A DNA stretch of 64,000 bases. Origin: JAKALD01 sp963817785 (GTDB taxonomy: Bacteria > Pseudomonadota > Gammaproteobacteria > Burkholderiales > SG8-39). The translations under genes and the position numbers were made by a program. The notes under the pieces were generated by a model that made no database searches, was not told the DNA's origin, and was given only the letters and a program-made list of their open reading frames with translations. Each line of letters starts with the position of its first letter. The stretch's first letter is position 1. Where the stretch lies: assembly GCA_963817785.1 (NCBI GenBank), contig CAWFPL010000003.1, positions 62,001 through 126,000 on the forward strand. Reading direction: 5' to 3'. Positions 25,645 to 34,440 of the stretch are shown here, piece by piece.

Positions 25645-28067
25645 CCGCGCAGCTTGCCCAATGACGGGTCCGTGTGAACCGGCCAGCGCTCGCCCTGGGT
25701 CTTGTAGTAGCCCGCCAGCCGCGCGCACATGCCGGGCATGTTCCCCAGGCTCCCCTGCACCGCGAATACCTTCTTGCGCCACGCCGAGACCAGCGCACTG
25801 CTGATCGGCTCGCCGCCTCCGCCGTCCGCGAAGGTGAGCAGCAGCGCCTTGTCGCGGCGCCAGACGATGCGAAAGCGCCGGCTCAACATGGACGGATCGA
25901 ACAGGGGGCTGTAGGCAAGACAGCCGAACACGAAGCTCGATTGGGTCCCGAGGCGGTGAATGTCGAAGTCTGCCAGGTTGATGTAGAAGTACCGCACTCC
26001 GATCTTGCGCAGCTCCGCCCGAGCCGCGTCCGGAGGCCCGAACACGATGCGGTCCCAGCGGTTGCCGAAGGCGACCGAGAATTCGAGTTGCAGCCGGACG
26101 TCGGGCAGGAGGTAGCAGCCGGGTTCGTAGAGGAATGCCATGGTCCATACGCGCGGCGCACCGCCCGGCCCCGGGTGGTCGAGTGCGTTGGCGAGTCCCA
26201 CGCACTCCTCAGACAGGCCGCGCTGCGGCAGGCCGCCTCCGCTCCGCGGCCAGTGCGCGTAGAGCATCGCCTGCTCGAGCGTCCTGCGACCGGCGGCGAA
26301 GGCCGCACGCTCCCTCAGCAACGGGAAGCCCTCTTCCTTGACCCAGCGCGCGGACCAATAGAGCGCCGACCCGCAGCCGATCGCGAGCGCCAGGATCAAC
26401 GAGGCCGCGTCGAGCGCACGCCGTGGTCCCGCTTGCACCCGGCTTCTCAATACGCCGACGAAGGCGGCCAGGCTGCCGATTCCGACCAGGATGACCGGAA
26501 AGAACGCGAACGTGTAGAAGCGCTCGAGCGAGCCGGGCTGATTGACCACGAAGCCAAGCGCTACGGCGAAGGCGAGCAGCAGCATTGCGGGGAAGAAGCG
26601 CCCGCCGGCCGCGTCCCGCCACGGCTTCCACAGCAAGGCCACCAGCAGGGCGGGAACCGAGATCGCGAGCAGCGACAGGATCCTCGGCGCTAGCGCCTCG
26701 AGCTGCAATAACCCGTGCAGGCGGTGGAGGATGTACTGGTGCGAAGCGAGCGCCGCCAGGGACAGCTCGCCGGTACTGCCGCGCGAGCCTTCGTCGGCCC
26801 ACAGCAGCAGGTATGGGCTGAAATAGTGCGCGAGCCGCCGCTGGTCGGCGAACGCCAGGAACAGCTTGAACGGCGTGATCTCGGCAAGCCCGGTCCAGAG
26901 ATAGTTCAGGCAGAGAATCGCCACGATCGTGGCGCCCGCCGCTATGGCGGGCACGAGCGCAGCGACGGCCGCGGAGGCGGACCGACGCGGCAGGCACCAC
27001 CATTCCGACATCGACAGCAGCGCCAGGAATCCCACCAGCACCGCCGCCAGCGGCGGACCGTTGACCACCGCGGCGACGGCAAGCACCGTGAGCGCAACCC
27101 GCCGCAGGCGCGGCTCCCGCGCCAGGCCCGTACTCGTCGCCGCCCATAGCAATCCGGCGACCAGGCCCAGACCGACGACGTGGTCCTTCTGGAAGTACGG
27201 AAAGTGCCCGATGAATCCGGCGCTCAACACCGCCGCCGCGGCCAGGCCCCAGGCCGCCGAGCGCGACACCTCGCGCACCGCCGCGTCCATCGCCAAGGCG
27301 GCGAACGCGAGGAATACGCTGGAGACGAGCTGCGGCGCCTCCAGGTCGGTGAGCAGGATCGACAGGAAGTGCAGCCCTGCGCCCTTCGACACCCAGAAGT
27401 GATACCAGTATTCGTTCGGACGCGTGCCGTGGTTGGCGATCACTTCCTGATAGTAGGGAAGGTAATGGGACGCGGAGTCGAAGTCGTGGCCCGTCACCGC
27501 GAGCGTGGAGTTCAGCAGGATGAAGACCCAGGTCCCCGCCAGGGCCATGCCAAGCGCGGCTAGCCCGAGGGTCCGCGGCCAGCTCGAATCGGCCCGGCAC
27601 TCGCGAGCGCTCGCGCGCGTGGCAGCAAATGCCTCGGCCAGCGCCGGGTAGCCCAGCCACGCGGCGGCAAGGAACAGCGGGATGGCAATCCACCGATAGA
27701 GCAAGCCGCTGGCGTCGACGATGTAGAGCAGTGGAATCGCGATGCCCGCTCCGGCGTAAAAGCACAGGAGGAGCCGCTCGATCGGGGTCTGCAGGACCGC
27801 TCTCCATTCAGCCGAAGCCCTGGTCAGCGCCAAACGCCCCGCGCCGAGAAGGGCGACCGCGAGGAACACCGCGTAGGCCAGCCGGGCAACGTTGTAGAGC
27901 AGGTACGGGCCGGGCGTCGCGAAGTCCCGGTCCCACACGTCGGCGGCGGGGAACCACACCAGCAGCGCGGCGCAGAGGCCTACGAACGAAATTCGCCACG
28001 CCGCGCTCGTGAGGCGCTCGTCGGGTCCCGTGGCGGTCGGCGAATGATCGTCTCTTTTGTCTATCAT
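25635..28067 (-). CDS. Large GT-C-like membrane protein (810 residues)
   Basis: A polytopic protein with more than ten hydrophobic helices. The first large outward loop contains VTGHDFDSASHYLPYYQEV and then NEYWYHFWVSKGAGLHFL, again acidic and aromatic residues at the place of a GT-C catalytic loop, and the C-terminal 200 residues are soluble (RFRIVWRRDKALLLTFADG). It is coupled by ten-base overlap to the 690-residue protein, so the two are probably co-translated and may act on the same glycan. ATG 28067 (MIDKRDDHS) was chosen; the open frame upstream to 28634 is non-coding in character. Confidence 0.65.
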   Translation of the reverse strand: MIDKRDDHSPTATGPDERLTSAAWRISFVGLCAALLVWFPAADVWDRDFATPGPYLLYNVARLAYAVFLAVALLGAGRLALTRASAEWRAVLQTPIERLLLCFYAGAGIAIPLLYIVDASGLLYRWIAIPLFLAAAWLGYPALAEAFAATRASARECRADSSWPRTLGLAALGMALAGTWVFILLNSTLAVTGHDFDSASHYLPYYQEVIANHGTRPNEYWYHFWVSKGAGLHFLSILLTDLEAPQLVSSVFLAFAALAMDAAVREVSRSAAWGLAAAAVLSAGFIGHFPYFQKDHVVGLGLVAGLLWAATSTGLAREPRLRRVALTVLAVAAVVNGPPLAAVLVGFLALLSMSEWWCLPRRSASAAVAALVPAIAAGATIVAILCLNYLWTGLAEITPFKLFLAFADQRRLAHYFSPYLLLWADEGSRGSTGELSLAALASHQYILHRLHGLLQLEALAPRILSLLAISVPALLVALLWKPWRDAAGGRFFPAMLLLAFAVALGFVVNQPGSLERFYTFAFFPVILVGIGSLAAFVGVLRSRVQAGPRRALDAASLILALAIGCGSALYWSARWVKEEGFPLLRERAAFAAGRRTLEQAMLYAHWPRSGGGLPQRGLSEECVGLANALDHPGPGGAPRVWTMAFLYEPGCYLLPDVRLQLEFSVAFGNRWDRIVFGPPDAARAELRKIGVRYFYINLADFDIHRLGTQSSFVFGCLAYSPLFDPSMLSRRFRIVWRRDKALLLTFADGGGGEPISSALVSAWRKKVFAVQGSLGNMPGMCARLAGYYKTQGERWPVHTDPSLGKLRGWQ

Positions 28068-28517
28068 CGATTCCGCTCGGGCCAGGGCGCGGTCGGGCGC
28101 CGGGATTGTCGCCGATCGTTCTTCTTGATGCGAAGCTTTGTGCGCCGTCGCGGCAGGCCGTAGGATAAACAAAAAATGGCGACCATTAGGCTGTGCTTTC
28201 GAGGAGCGCTGGCGCGAACGCTGCAGCGAAGTATTCGAGGGCTGCACGGAAAAGTCGGCATCTGGTGAGACTACTTCTCCGAATGCAGCGCGTGGCTCTA
28301 CAATAGGCCGGTTGTCGACTTCCTGAACTGCCATCGCTTTGGCAAATCCCTGGACGCGGTGTATCCGAATCTCAAGCTCCGCCTGCCCCGGTAAGGTAGG
28401 GATTCGAAGAGCGCGAGGAGCCCTTCGGCGAACGTTGCCCAAATTTGCCACTCCATCGTCCGGCGGGCCGTGTGGCGGCGACCATGTAGATTTCAGCCTT
28501 CGCCAACCAGTCGCACC
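28068..28517. other. 450-base divergent intergenic region with a possible gene remnant
   Basis: No intact gene. It must hold the promoters for the minus-strand membrane-protein pair and the plus-strand methyltransferase run. A stretch of plus-strand codons at 28176-28394 looks protein-like (see separate entry). No strong terminator or paired -35/-10 boxes were found. Confidence 0.4.
28176..28394 (+). pseudogene. Possible decayed gene fragment
   Basis: From ATG 28176 the frame reads 31 codons to a TGA (28266-28268) and then goes on in the same frame for 41 codons to TAA (28392-28394). The second part (DYFSECSAWLYN, then DFLNCHRFGKSLDAVYPNLK) has a balanced, aromatic-rich composition unlike random GC-rich sequence, so it may be the 3' end of a lost gene. 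No family was recognised. Confidence 0.3.
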
Positions 28518-29339
28518 ATGAATCTGACAGATCATTTCCGCCGCCTTTACGGCAAACGCACCAAGGCGACCCCGGAAGAGCTGCTGACGCGGCTCGTCAA
28601 CGACACGGTGGAAGCGCTGGCGGAGCGGCATCACTCAGTCTCTTGGGGCGATCGCCTGCTCACGATCGACAAGGCCTGCGGCTTCAAGGAGGTCCCTGCG
28701 TTCGCGCACGCGCTGGCGTCCATCCGCGGCTCGCACCAGTACGATCAGTACAACGGCCCGGACGGTATCGCCTGGCGCCTGAACACCCTTTGCTGGGCTG
28801 CCCAGTGCGCATTGCGAGTAGGCGGCGATTTCGTGGAGTGCGGCGTGTTCAAGGGCGACATGGCGTGGGTGATCGGGGAGGTGGTGGGCGCGGCGAACAT
28901 TCCGCAGTTCTACCTCTTCGACAGCTTCGAGGGATTTTCGCCGCAGTACTCGAGCGCCGAGGATTTCCCGGAGCTGTCGGGCTTTCTCGAATTCGCCAAC
29001 CAAGTCTATCGCCAGAAGGGAATGTACGAGTACGTGCGCGACCGCTTCGCCGGCAACCCGAACTTCCGCGTGATCAAGGGGTTCCTGCCAGAGGCGCTGG
29101 AGGGCAATACGCCGCAGAAAATCGGCTACCTGCACGTTGACCTCAACTCGCCGCGCGCCGAGATCGCGGTGCTGGAAAAGCTGTTCGACCTGGTGGTGCC
29201 TGGGGGAATGGTGGTATTCGACGACTACGGCTGGGAGGTGTTCCACAAGCAGAAGGAAGCCGAGGACGAGTTCATGCGCGCGCGCGGATACGAGATCCTG
29301 GAGCTGCCGAGCGGCCAGGGTCTCGTGGCGAAGCGCTAG
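28518..29339 (+). CDS. TylF-like methyltransferase
   Basis: A 273-residue class I methyltransferase of the TylF/MycF group: FVECGVFKGDMAWVIG (SAM loop), FYLFDSFEGFSPQYSS, IGYLHVDLNSPRAEIAVLEKL and MVVFDDYGWEVF. It is probably a sugar O-methyltransferase. ATG 28518 (MNLTDHFRRLYG) is used; an open frame from 28470 lacks support. It is the first gene of a long plus-strand run and lies nine bases before the next methyltransferase, so these are presumably one transcription unit. It differs from the copy at 19008 by a longer N-terminal helical region. Confidence 0.8.
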   Translation: MNLTDHFRRLYGKRTKATPEELLTRLVNDTVEALAERHHSVSWGDRLLTIDKACGFKEVPAFAHALASIRGSHQYDQYNGPDGIAWRLNTLCWAAQCALRVGGDFVECGVFKGDMAWVIGEVVGAANIPQFYLFDSFEGFSPQYSSAEDFPELSGFLEFANQVYRQKGMYEYVRDRFAGNPNFRVIKGFLPEALEGNTPQKIGYLHVDLNSPRAEIAVLEKLFDLVVPGGMVVFDDYGWEVFHKQKEAEDEFMRARGYEILELPSGQGLVAKR

Positions 29340-29348
29340 ACTCGTACG

Positions 29349-30584
29349 ATGCACACCGATTCAGGGCGTAACGCCCTCACTGAGGCTATGTCCGAGCCGA
29401 GCCGCGCGGCGTGCCCGTGTTGCGGAGGGGACCGCTTCGAACGGCTGATCGACTTCGGCCGCGTGCCGATTTCCGGCCGCTTCCGCGCCGATCCCCGTGA
29501 ACCGGCGCCGTCGGCGGCGCTCGCGTTCGAGCTGTGCAACGGCTGCGGTCTCGTACGGCAGGTCTCGGGCACGGTGCCGCGCGACTACGGCGCGACGACC
29601 CGCTCAACGGCAAAACAATTCCCGACCTACGGCCATGCGTTGATCGAGCGGCTCGTTTCGCTCGGCGTCGGTCCGAACGATCTGGTCGTCGACGTCGGCT
29701 CGAACGACGGAGTTTTCCTCGACGCCCTGCGCGCTGCGGGATTCTCGCGGCTCGTTGGCGTGGAGCCTTCCCGGCAGCTGGCCGATTCCGCGCGCGCGCG
29801 CGGCCACCGGGTGGAGAACGACTATTTCGGCCCGCACCTCGTGCCGAGTCTGCTCGCCGCGCACGGCTCGGCGCGCGCGATTGTTTGCCGGCACACGCTG
29901 GAGCACGTTCCCGCCCCGGCCGCCTTCGTAGCGGCGCTTCACGATTGGCTAGCGCCCGAGGGCGGCGTCGCGCTGCTGGAAGTGCCGGACGGTGCCGCGA
30001 TTCCTGAATTGATGAACGTCTACGAGTTCTGGGACGAGCATCTGTACTGCTTCTGTGCCGAGAACCTGGCCCGAATGCTCGAGGTGACCGGAATGCCGGC
30101 GTTCGACGCGCAGGTGCAGCCTCACCTGGAAACCCGCAACCTCCTCCTCTGGTGCGGCCGCGATCGGCTCCGATCCCATGCAATCGGCGCAAAGCGCGAT
30201 TGCGTGGCGCTCTGGCGCGGGCTCGCGGCGCGATGGGCGGGGTTTCGCGCGCGATTCGGCGCGGCGCTGCGAGGCGCCCGCCGCCCGATCTACCTGATCG
30301 GCGGCTCGCATTCGCAATATAACTTCGCCAACTACGCGGGCATCGGCGGGTTCGTAGATCATCTGATCGACGATGACCCGGCGAAGCTCGGCCGCTTTCC
30401 GCCCATCCTGGGAGCGAGCCCGTCTATAATTTCGACCGCCCGGTTCGAGTCCTCCGCCCGCTCGGGCACTGTACTCATGACGGGATTCGGATACGTGCAG
30501 TGGACGGCCCGCATCCGCGGGCACGCAGTGACGCACGGAGTGCAGCTCATCGATCCCCGTGATTTCATACCCGGCCGCGAGTAA
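29349..30584 (+). CDS. Class I methyltransferase with N-terminal zinc-finger domain (sugar C-methyltransferase-like)
   Basis: A 411-residue protein with three parts typical of NDP-sugar C-methyltransferases: an N-terminal zinc-type domain (CPCCGGDRF, ELCNGCGLVRQ), a central SAM-binding domain (LVVDVGSNDGVFLDALRAAG; CRHTLEHVPAPAAF), and a C-terminal domain with a further Rossmann-like segment (PIYLIGGSHSQYN). Relatives methylate carbon 3 of keto sugars in branched-chain sugar synthesis, and some act on other groups. The start at 29349 gives the zinc motif near residue 22. It is followed by another methyltransferase. Confidence 0.78.
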   Translation: MHTDSGRNALTEAMSEPSRAACPCCGGDRFERLIDFGRVPISGRFRADPREPAPSAALAFELCNGCGLVRQVSGTVPRDYGATTRSTAKQFPTYGHALIERLVSLGVGPNDLVVDVGSNDGVFLDALRAAGFSRLVGVEPSRQLADSARARGHRVENDYFGPHLVPSLLAAHGSARAIVCRHTLEHVPAPAAFVAALHDWLAPEGGVALLEVPDGAAIPELMNVYEFWDEHLYCFCAENLARMLEVTGMPAFDAQVQPHLETRNLLLWCGRDRLRSHAIGAKRDCVALWRGLAARWAGFRARFGAALRGARRPIYLIGGSHSQYNFANYAGIGGFVDHLIDDDPAKLGRFPPILGASPSIISTARFESSARSGTVLMTGFGYVQWTARIRGHAVTHGVQLIDPRDFIPGRE

Positions 30585-30642
30585 GGGCGGCGGTCGAGAA
30601 ATGGCGCCGGGCGGGGCCGGATTGGCAGGGACGGGAAAGCAC

Positions 30643-31323
30643 ATGGCAGCGACGAAGGAACCGCAATACCAGCCGTTGGTGGACCTCAAGCAAGGGCGCG
30701 GCTTGACGCGCCTTGGCATGATGAACAATCAGGTCTGGCACGACGACCCGCGCCGCGTGGTGTTCACTCTTGCGCGCTACAAGTTCGTCGCCAAGATGCT
30801 CAGCGGCAAAAAGCACGTCCTCGAGGTCGGTTGCGGCGATGCTTTCGCCTCGCGTATCGTCAAACAGGAAGTCGGCCAGCTGACCGTCATCGATTTCGAC
30901 CCAGTGTTCGTGGCCGACATAGAGGAGCGCGCCGACCCGTTCTGGCCGATCACTGCAGCCGTGCACGACATCCTGGAGCGTCCCTTTCCGGGACGCTTCG
31001 ACGGCATCTACAGCCTCGACGTCCTGGAACACATTCCTCCGGCGCAGGAAGACCGCTACATGGCGAACGTGCTCGCGTCGCTCGACCCGGCGGGAGCGTT
31101 GATCGTCGGCATGCCCTCTCTTGAATCGCAGGCGTACGCCTCAGCGCAAAGCAGGGAAGGGCACGTGAACTGCAAATCCGGCAACGCCTTCAAGGGCTTT
31201 CTGGAGCGCTGGTTCCAGAACGTTTTCCTGTTCTCCATGAACGACGAGGTCGTGCACACCGGCTTTGCGCCGATGGCTCACTATCTGCTCGCAGTGTGCG
31301 CCGGGGCGCGTGCCCCGCGCTGA
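30643..31323 (+). CDS. Class I SAM-dependent methyltransferase
   Basis: A 226-residue methyltransferase: HVLEVGCGDAFASRIV (SAM loop), LTVIDFDPVFV, and YSLDVLEHIPPAQEDRY after the fourth strand, as in Methyltransf_11/23-type enzymes. ATG 30643 has a purine-rich GGGA region ahead of it; ATG 30601 is an alternative that adds 14 residues. It sits in the plus-strand run between a putative C-methyltransferase and an RmlD-like SDR, so it probably methylates a sugar of the same glycan. The specific target is unknown. Confidence 0.75.
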   Translation: MAATKEPQYQPLVDLKQGRGLTRLGMMNNQVWHDDPRRVVFTLARYKFVAKMLSGKKHVLEVGCGDAFASRIVKQEVGQLTVIDFDPVFVADIEERADPFWPITAAVHDILERPFPGRFDGIYSLDVLEHIPPAQEDRYMANVLASLDPAGALIVGMPSLESQAYASAQSREGHVNCKSGNAFKGFLERWFQNVFLFSMNDEVVHTGFAPMAHYLLAVCAGARAPR

Positions 31324-31340
31324 GCGTTGAACGCGCACCG

Positions 31341-32246
31341 ATGAGCGCGGCGCTGGTCGTCGGTGCGGACGGGTTGATCGGGAGCGCCTTGCTGCGTGAG
31401 CTGCGCAGCAGCGGGTGGACCGCGGTCGGCACGACGCGCAGGCGGCAAGCACCGACCGGCCTCCTGTACCTAGACCTTGCCGAGGCGCCGCCAGACTTGT
31501 CGAATCGATCCGGCTACGGACCATTGCTGGCTTTGCCGGACTTGGTCGTTTTCTTCGCCGCAGCGTCCACGGGGTATGTGCGCTGCGAGAACGATCCGGA
31601 GGGATCGAGGCGAGTCAATGTCACCCATTCGATGCTGCTTGCGAAGCAGATGATCGGGCTCGGCGGCTTCGTGGTTTATCCTTCCAGCAACGCCGTCTTC
31701 GGCGACGGCGCCGCTAGCCCTTCGGAATATTCTGCCCGCGCGCCAGCGTCCGAGTATGGGCGCCAGAAGGCGGCGGCCGAGCAGGCGCTGCTGGAGCTTG
31801 CCGCGGACGCCGGAGGCCGGGGCGGGGTCGCGGTCGTGCGGATGACCAAGGTGGTGCACGCGGGGGGGCTGCTGGCGGAGTGGGGCTCCGCCCTGAAGTC
31901 CGGGAAGACCGTGGACGCCGCGGTGGACCTGAGGCTGTCACCGGTGTCTCTCGCATACGCGATAGGGGGAATGATTCGAGTTGCCGGAGGCAGGCGTACC
32001 GGGATTTATCATCTTTCCGGCGACGCTGAGCTCAGCTACTTCGAGTTCGCACAGCGCCTCGCAGTGGCTCTCGGCCAGTCCCGCGGCCAAGTGCGCGAAA
32101 CGAGGGTGCGCGGCCGACTCGGCAAGACGCTGACCAACAGCGGCGCATTGATGATGACCGAGGCATCACGATTGGCCGGGCTGGAGCCGCAGACGGTAGA
32201 CTCCGTCCTGGACGACCTCGTCAAAGAACTGTCGGAAGCTCGCTGA
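31341..32246 (+). CDS. RmlD-like SDR (sugar-nucleotide reductase/epimerase)
   Basis: A 301-residue extended SDR: LVVGADGLIGSALLREL (a slightly altered dinucleotide motif, GxDGxxG), FFAAASTGYVRCENDP, YPSSNAVFGDG and YGRQK as YxxxK. ATG 31341 places the motif at residue 5; an upstream frame to 31296 adds little. The third RmlD-type protein of the window, it is more divergent than rfbD (the usual TDYVF strand is SNAVF). It lies two bases before the HldE-like gene, so the two are one unit and may share a substrate. Confidence 0.75.
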   Translation: MSAALVVGADGLIGSALLRELRSSGWTAVGTTRRRQAPTGLLYLDLAEAPPDLSNRSGYGPLLALPDLVVFFAAASTGYVRCENDPEGSRRVNVTHSMLLAKQMIGLGGFVVYPSSNAVFGDGAASPSEYSARAPASEYGRQKAAAEQALLELAADAGGRGGVAVVRMTKVVHAGGLLAEWGSALKSGKTVDAAVDLRLSPVSLAYAIGGMIRVAGGRRTGIYHLSGDAELSYFEFAQRLAVALGQSRGQVRETRVRGRLGKTLTNSGALMMTEASRLAGLEPQTVDSVLDDLVKELSEAR

Positions 32247-32248
32247 AA

Positions 32249-33736
32249 ATGGATCGCCACAGTCATACTGCCCAAGTACTCGCCGAGATCGAGGAAAAGA
32301 CCCGTGGCGGCAAGCGGATCGTCTTCGTCTCCGGCAATTTCAACGTGCTCCATCCGGGCCACCTGCGCTTGCTGAAATTCGCAGCCGACTGCGGCGAATT
32401 CCTGGTGGTTGGCGTGCACGCGGATTCGGCGCCCGCGGTCACCGTACCGGCGGCGATGCGCCTCGAGGGTGTGCGCGCGATCGGCATCGTCAACTACGCC
32501 TTCCTTCTCGATGAGCGTCCCGAGAGCTTCATTCTCAAGCTCAAGCCGGCGGTGGTCGTGAAGGGCAAGGAGTTCGAGGGTCGGCGCAACGCCGAGCGCG
32601 AGGCAGTCGAAAGCTACGGCGGGACGCTGCTGTTCGGTTCCGGTGAAGTGCGCTTTTCGTCGCTCGACCTGCTGCAGCGCGAGCTGTTCGAAACGAACTT
32701 TTCCTCGATCCGCAAGCCGCATGATTACCCGCAACGTCACGGCTTCGGCTTCGGCGATCTGATCAAGGTGGTGGAGAGCTTCTCGGGCTTGCGCGTGACG
32801 GTCGTCGGCGACCTGATCGTGGACGAATACATCAATTGCGATCCGCTGGGCATGTCCCAGGAGGATCCGACCATCGTCGTGACGCCGATCAAGAGCGACC
32901 GGTTCGTCGGCGGGGCAGGCATCGTCGCGGCCCACGCCCGCGGGCTGGGCGCCGAGGTGCGTTACTTCGGAGTTGTCGGGCACGACCAGACTGCGCACTA
33001 TGCGTCGGAGACGCTGGATCGTTACCGCGTGGATGCGAAATTCATCGTCGACGAAAGTCGGCCAACCACGCTCAAGCAGCGCTTCCGGGCGAACGGCAAG
33101 ACGCTGCTGCGCGTCAGCCACCTGCGCCAGCACGACATCAGCCGCGAGCTCGCGGAAGTCATGCAGACGGAGATCGCGGCGGTGCTCGACCGGACCGATC
33201 TGTTGATCTTCTCCGACTTCAACTACGGATGCCTGCCGCAGCAGCTGGTCGATTCCTTGAGCGCGCAGTGCGCCGCGCGAGGCATCATGATGGCGGCCGA
33301 CAGCCAGGCCTCGTCGCAGATGGGCGACGTTTCGCGATTCAAGGGCATGCGGCTTCTGACGCCAACCGAGCACGAGGCGCGTCTCGCCACCCGTGATTTC
33401 AGCTCGGGGCTGGTGGTGTGTGCCGAGCTGCTGCGCAAGCTCGCCCGGGCGGAGCAGGTGTTCATCACTCTCGGGGCGGAAGGCTTGTTGATCAACGCCC
33501 CCGCGGGCGACGCTGAGGAGTTCATGACCGACCAGCTCCCCGCGTTCAACGTCTCCCCCAAGGACGTATCGGGAGCCGGGGACTCGTTGCTCACATGCTC
33601 GTCCCTCGCGCTCGCGGCAGGCGCGGACGTATGGCAGAGCGCGTACGTCGGCTCGATCGCCGCGGCATGCCAGGTCAGCCGGGTCGGAAATTCCCCTCTG
33701 TCGGCAGACGAGCTGATCACGGAATTGCGTCTTTGA
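32249..33736 (+). CDS. HldE-like bifunctional protein with reversed domains: nucleotidyltransferase then PfkB-family kinase
   Basis: A 495-residue fusion. Residues about 20-150 are a cytidylyltransferase-like domain with IVFVSGNFNVLHPGHLR (HxGH at 35-38), and residues about 170-495 are a ribokinase/PfkB-family kinase (VTVVGDLIVDEYI; GGAGIVAAHARGLG; DVSGAGDSLL with the GAGD catalytic motif at 442-445). In HldE/RfaE the same two domains occur in the opposite order, kinase first, and make ADP-heptose. This protein may activate a heptose-like sugar for the O-antigen. It is followed by a second nucleotidyltransferase gene, whose TTG start overlaps this stop (TTGA). Confidence 0.82.
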   Translation: MDRHSHTAQVLAEIEEKTRGGKRIVFVSGNFNVLHPGHLRLLKFAADCGEFLVVGVHADSAPAVTVPAAMRLEGVRAIGIVNYAFLLDERPESFILKLKPAVVVKGKEFEGRRNAEREAVESYGGTLLFGSGEVRFSSLDLLQRELFETNFSSIRKPHDYPQRHGFGFGDLIKVVESFSGLRVTVVGDLIVDEYINCDPLGMSQEDPTIVVTPIKSDRFVGGAGIVAAHARGLGAEVRYFGVVGHDQTAHYASETLDRYRVDAKFIVDESRPTTLKQRFRANGKTLLRVSHLRQHDISRELAEVMQTEIAAVLDRTDLLIFSDFNYGCLPQQLVDSLSAQCAARGIMMAADSQASSQMGDVSRFKGMRLLTPTEHEARLATRDFSSGLVVCAELLRKLARAEQVFITLGAEGLLINAPAGDAEEFMTDQLPAFNVSPKDVSGAGDSLLTCSSLALAAGADVWQSAYVGSIAAACQVSRVGNSPLSADELITELRL

Positions 33737-34440
33737 AGGCGTTGTTGCTAGCCGCCGGTCTCGGCACCCGGCTACGCCCGCTTACGGACCGCGTTCCGAA
33801 GTGCCTGGTACCGATTCGCGGCAAGCCGCTGCTCGGCTATTGGCTCGACCTGCTGCTGCCCAACGGCATCGAGCGGGTGCTGGTGAACACGCATTACATG
33901 GCATCCTTAGTCGTGGCGTTTCGCGATGCCTCACCGTGGCGTGAGCGCATCGCGCTGGTGCATGAGGTCGAGCTCCTCGGCACCGGCGGCACCGTACTCG
34001 AGAATCACGCATTCTTCGGCCGCGCGCCATTCATGGTCGCGCACGCGGACAATCTTTCACGCTTTTCCGTGCGGGCATTCATGGACGCGCATCGTGACCG
34101 TCCGCACGGGTCCGAGATGACGATGATGACCTTCGATACCGACGCGCCGAGCACCTGCGGAATCGTCGAGACCGATGCCCGCGGGATGGTGGTCGCTTTC
34201 CACGAGAAGGTTGCCAATCCGCCGAGCTGCCGGGCGAACGCCGCCGTGTACATTTTCGAGCCGACAGTCGTCGACTTCATGGCCCTGCTGGGCAGGCGGG
34301 TGATCGACCTGAGCACCGAGGTGATCCCGCATTTCATCGGTCGGATCTCGACTTTCCACAATGGCGACTACCACCGGGACATCGGCACGCCGGAGGGCTT
34401 GCGCCAAGCCGAGGTCGAATTCGCGGCGCTCGCGCCGTGA
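33733..34440 (+). CDS. Sugar-phosphate nucleotidyltransferase (NTP_transferase family)
   Basis: A 235-residue enzyme starting KALLLAAGLGTRLRPLTD, the nucleotide-binding signature of RmlA/HddC/mannose-1-phosphate guanylyltransferases, with VPKCLVPIRGKPLL (lysine of the sugar-phosphate site), VAHADNLSRF (metal Asp) and YHRDIGTPEGL. It would join a sugar-1-phosphate to an NTP. TTG 33733 overlaps the stop of the HldE-like gene and puts the signature at residue 2; a longer frame from 33595 lies within that gene. Length and motifs fit the HddC-type group more than GlmU. The next gene overlaps by four bases (GTGA). Confidence 0.83.
   Translation: MKALLLAAGLGTRLRPLTDRVPKCLVPIRGKPLLGYWLDLLLPNGIERVLVNTHYMASLVVAFRDASPWRERIALVHEVELLGTGGTVLENHAFFGRAPFMVAHADNLSRFSVRAFMDAHRDRPHGSEMTMMTFDTDAPSTCGIVETDARGMVVAFHEKVANPPSCRANAAVYIFEPTVVDFMALLGRRVIDLSTEVIPHFIGRISTFHNGDYHRDIGTPEGLRQAEVEFAALAP

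Noticed and set aside
30425..30430. TATAAT inside the methyltransferase gene at 29349
   Set aside because: A perfect -10 hexamer, but no -35 box at 16-18 bases and it lies within coding sequence; not enough for an internal promoter.
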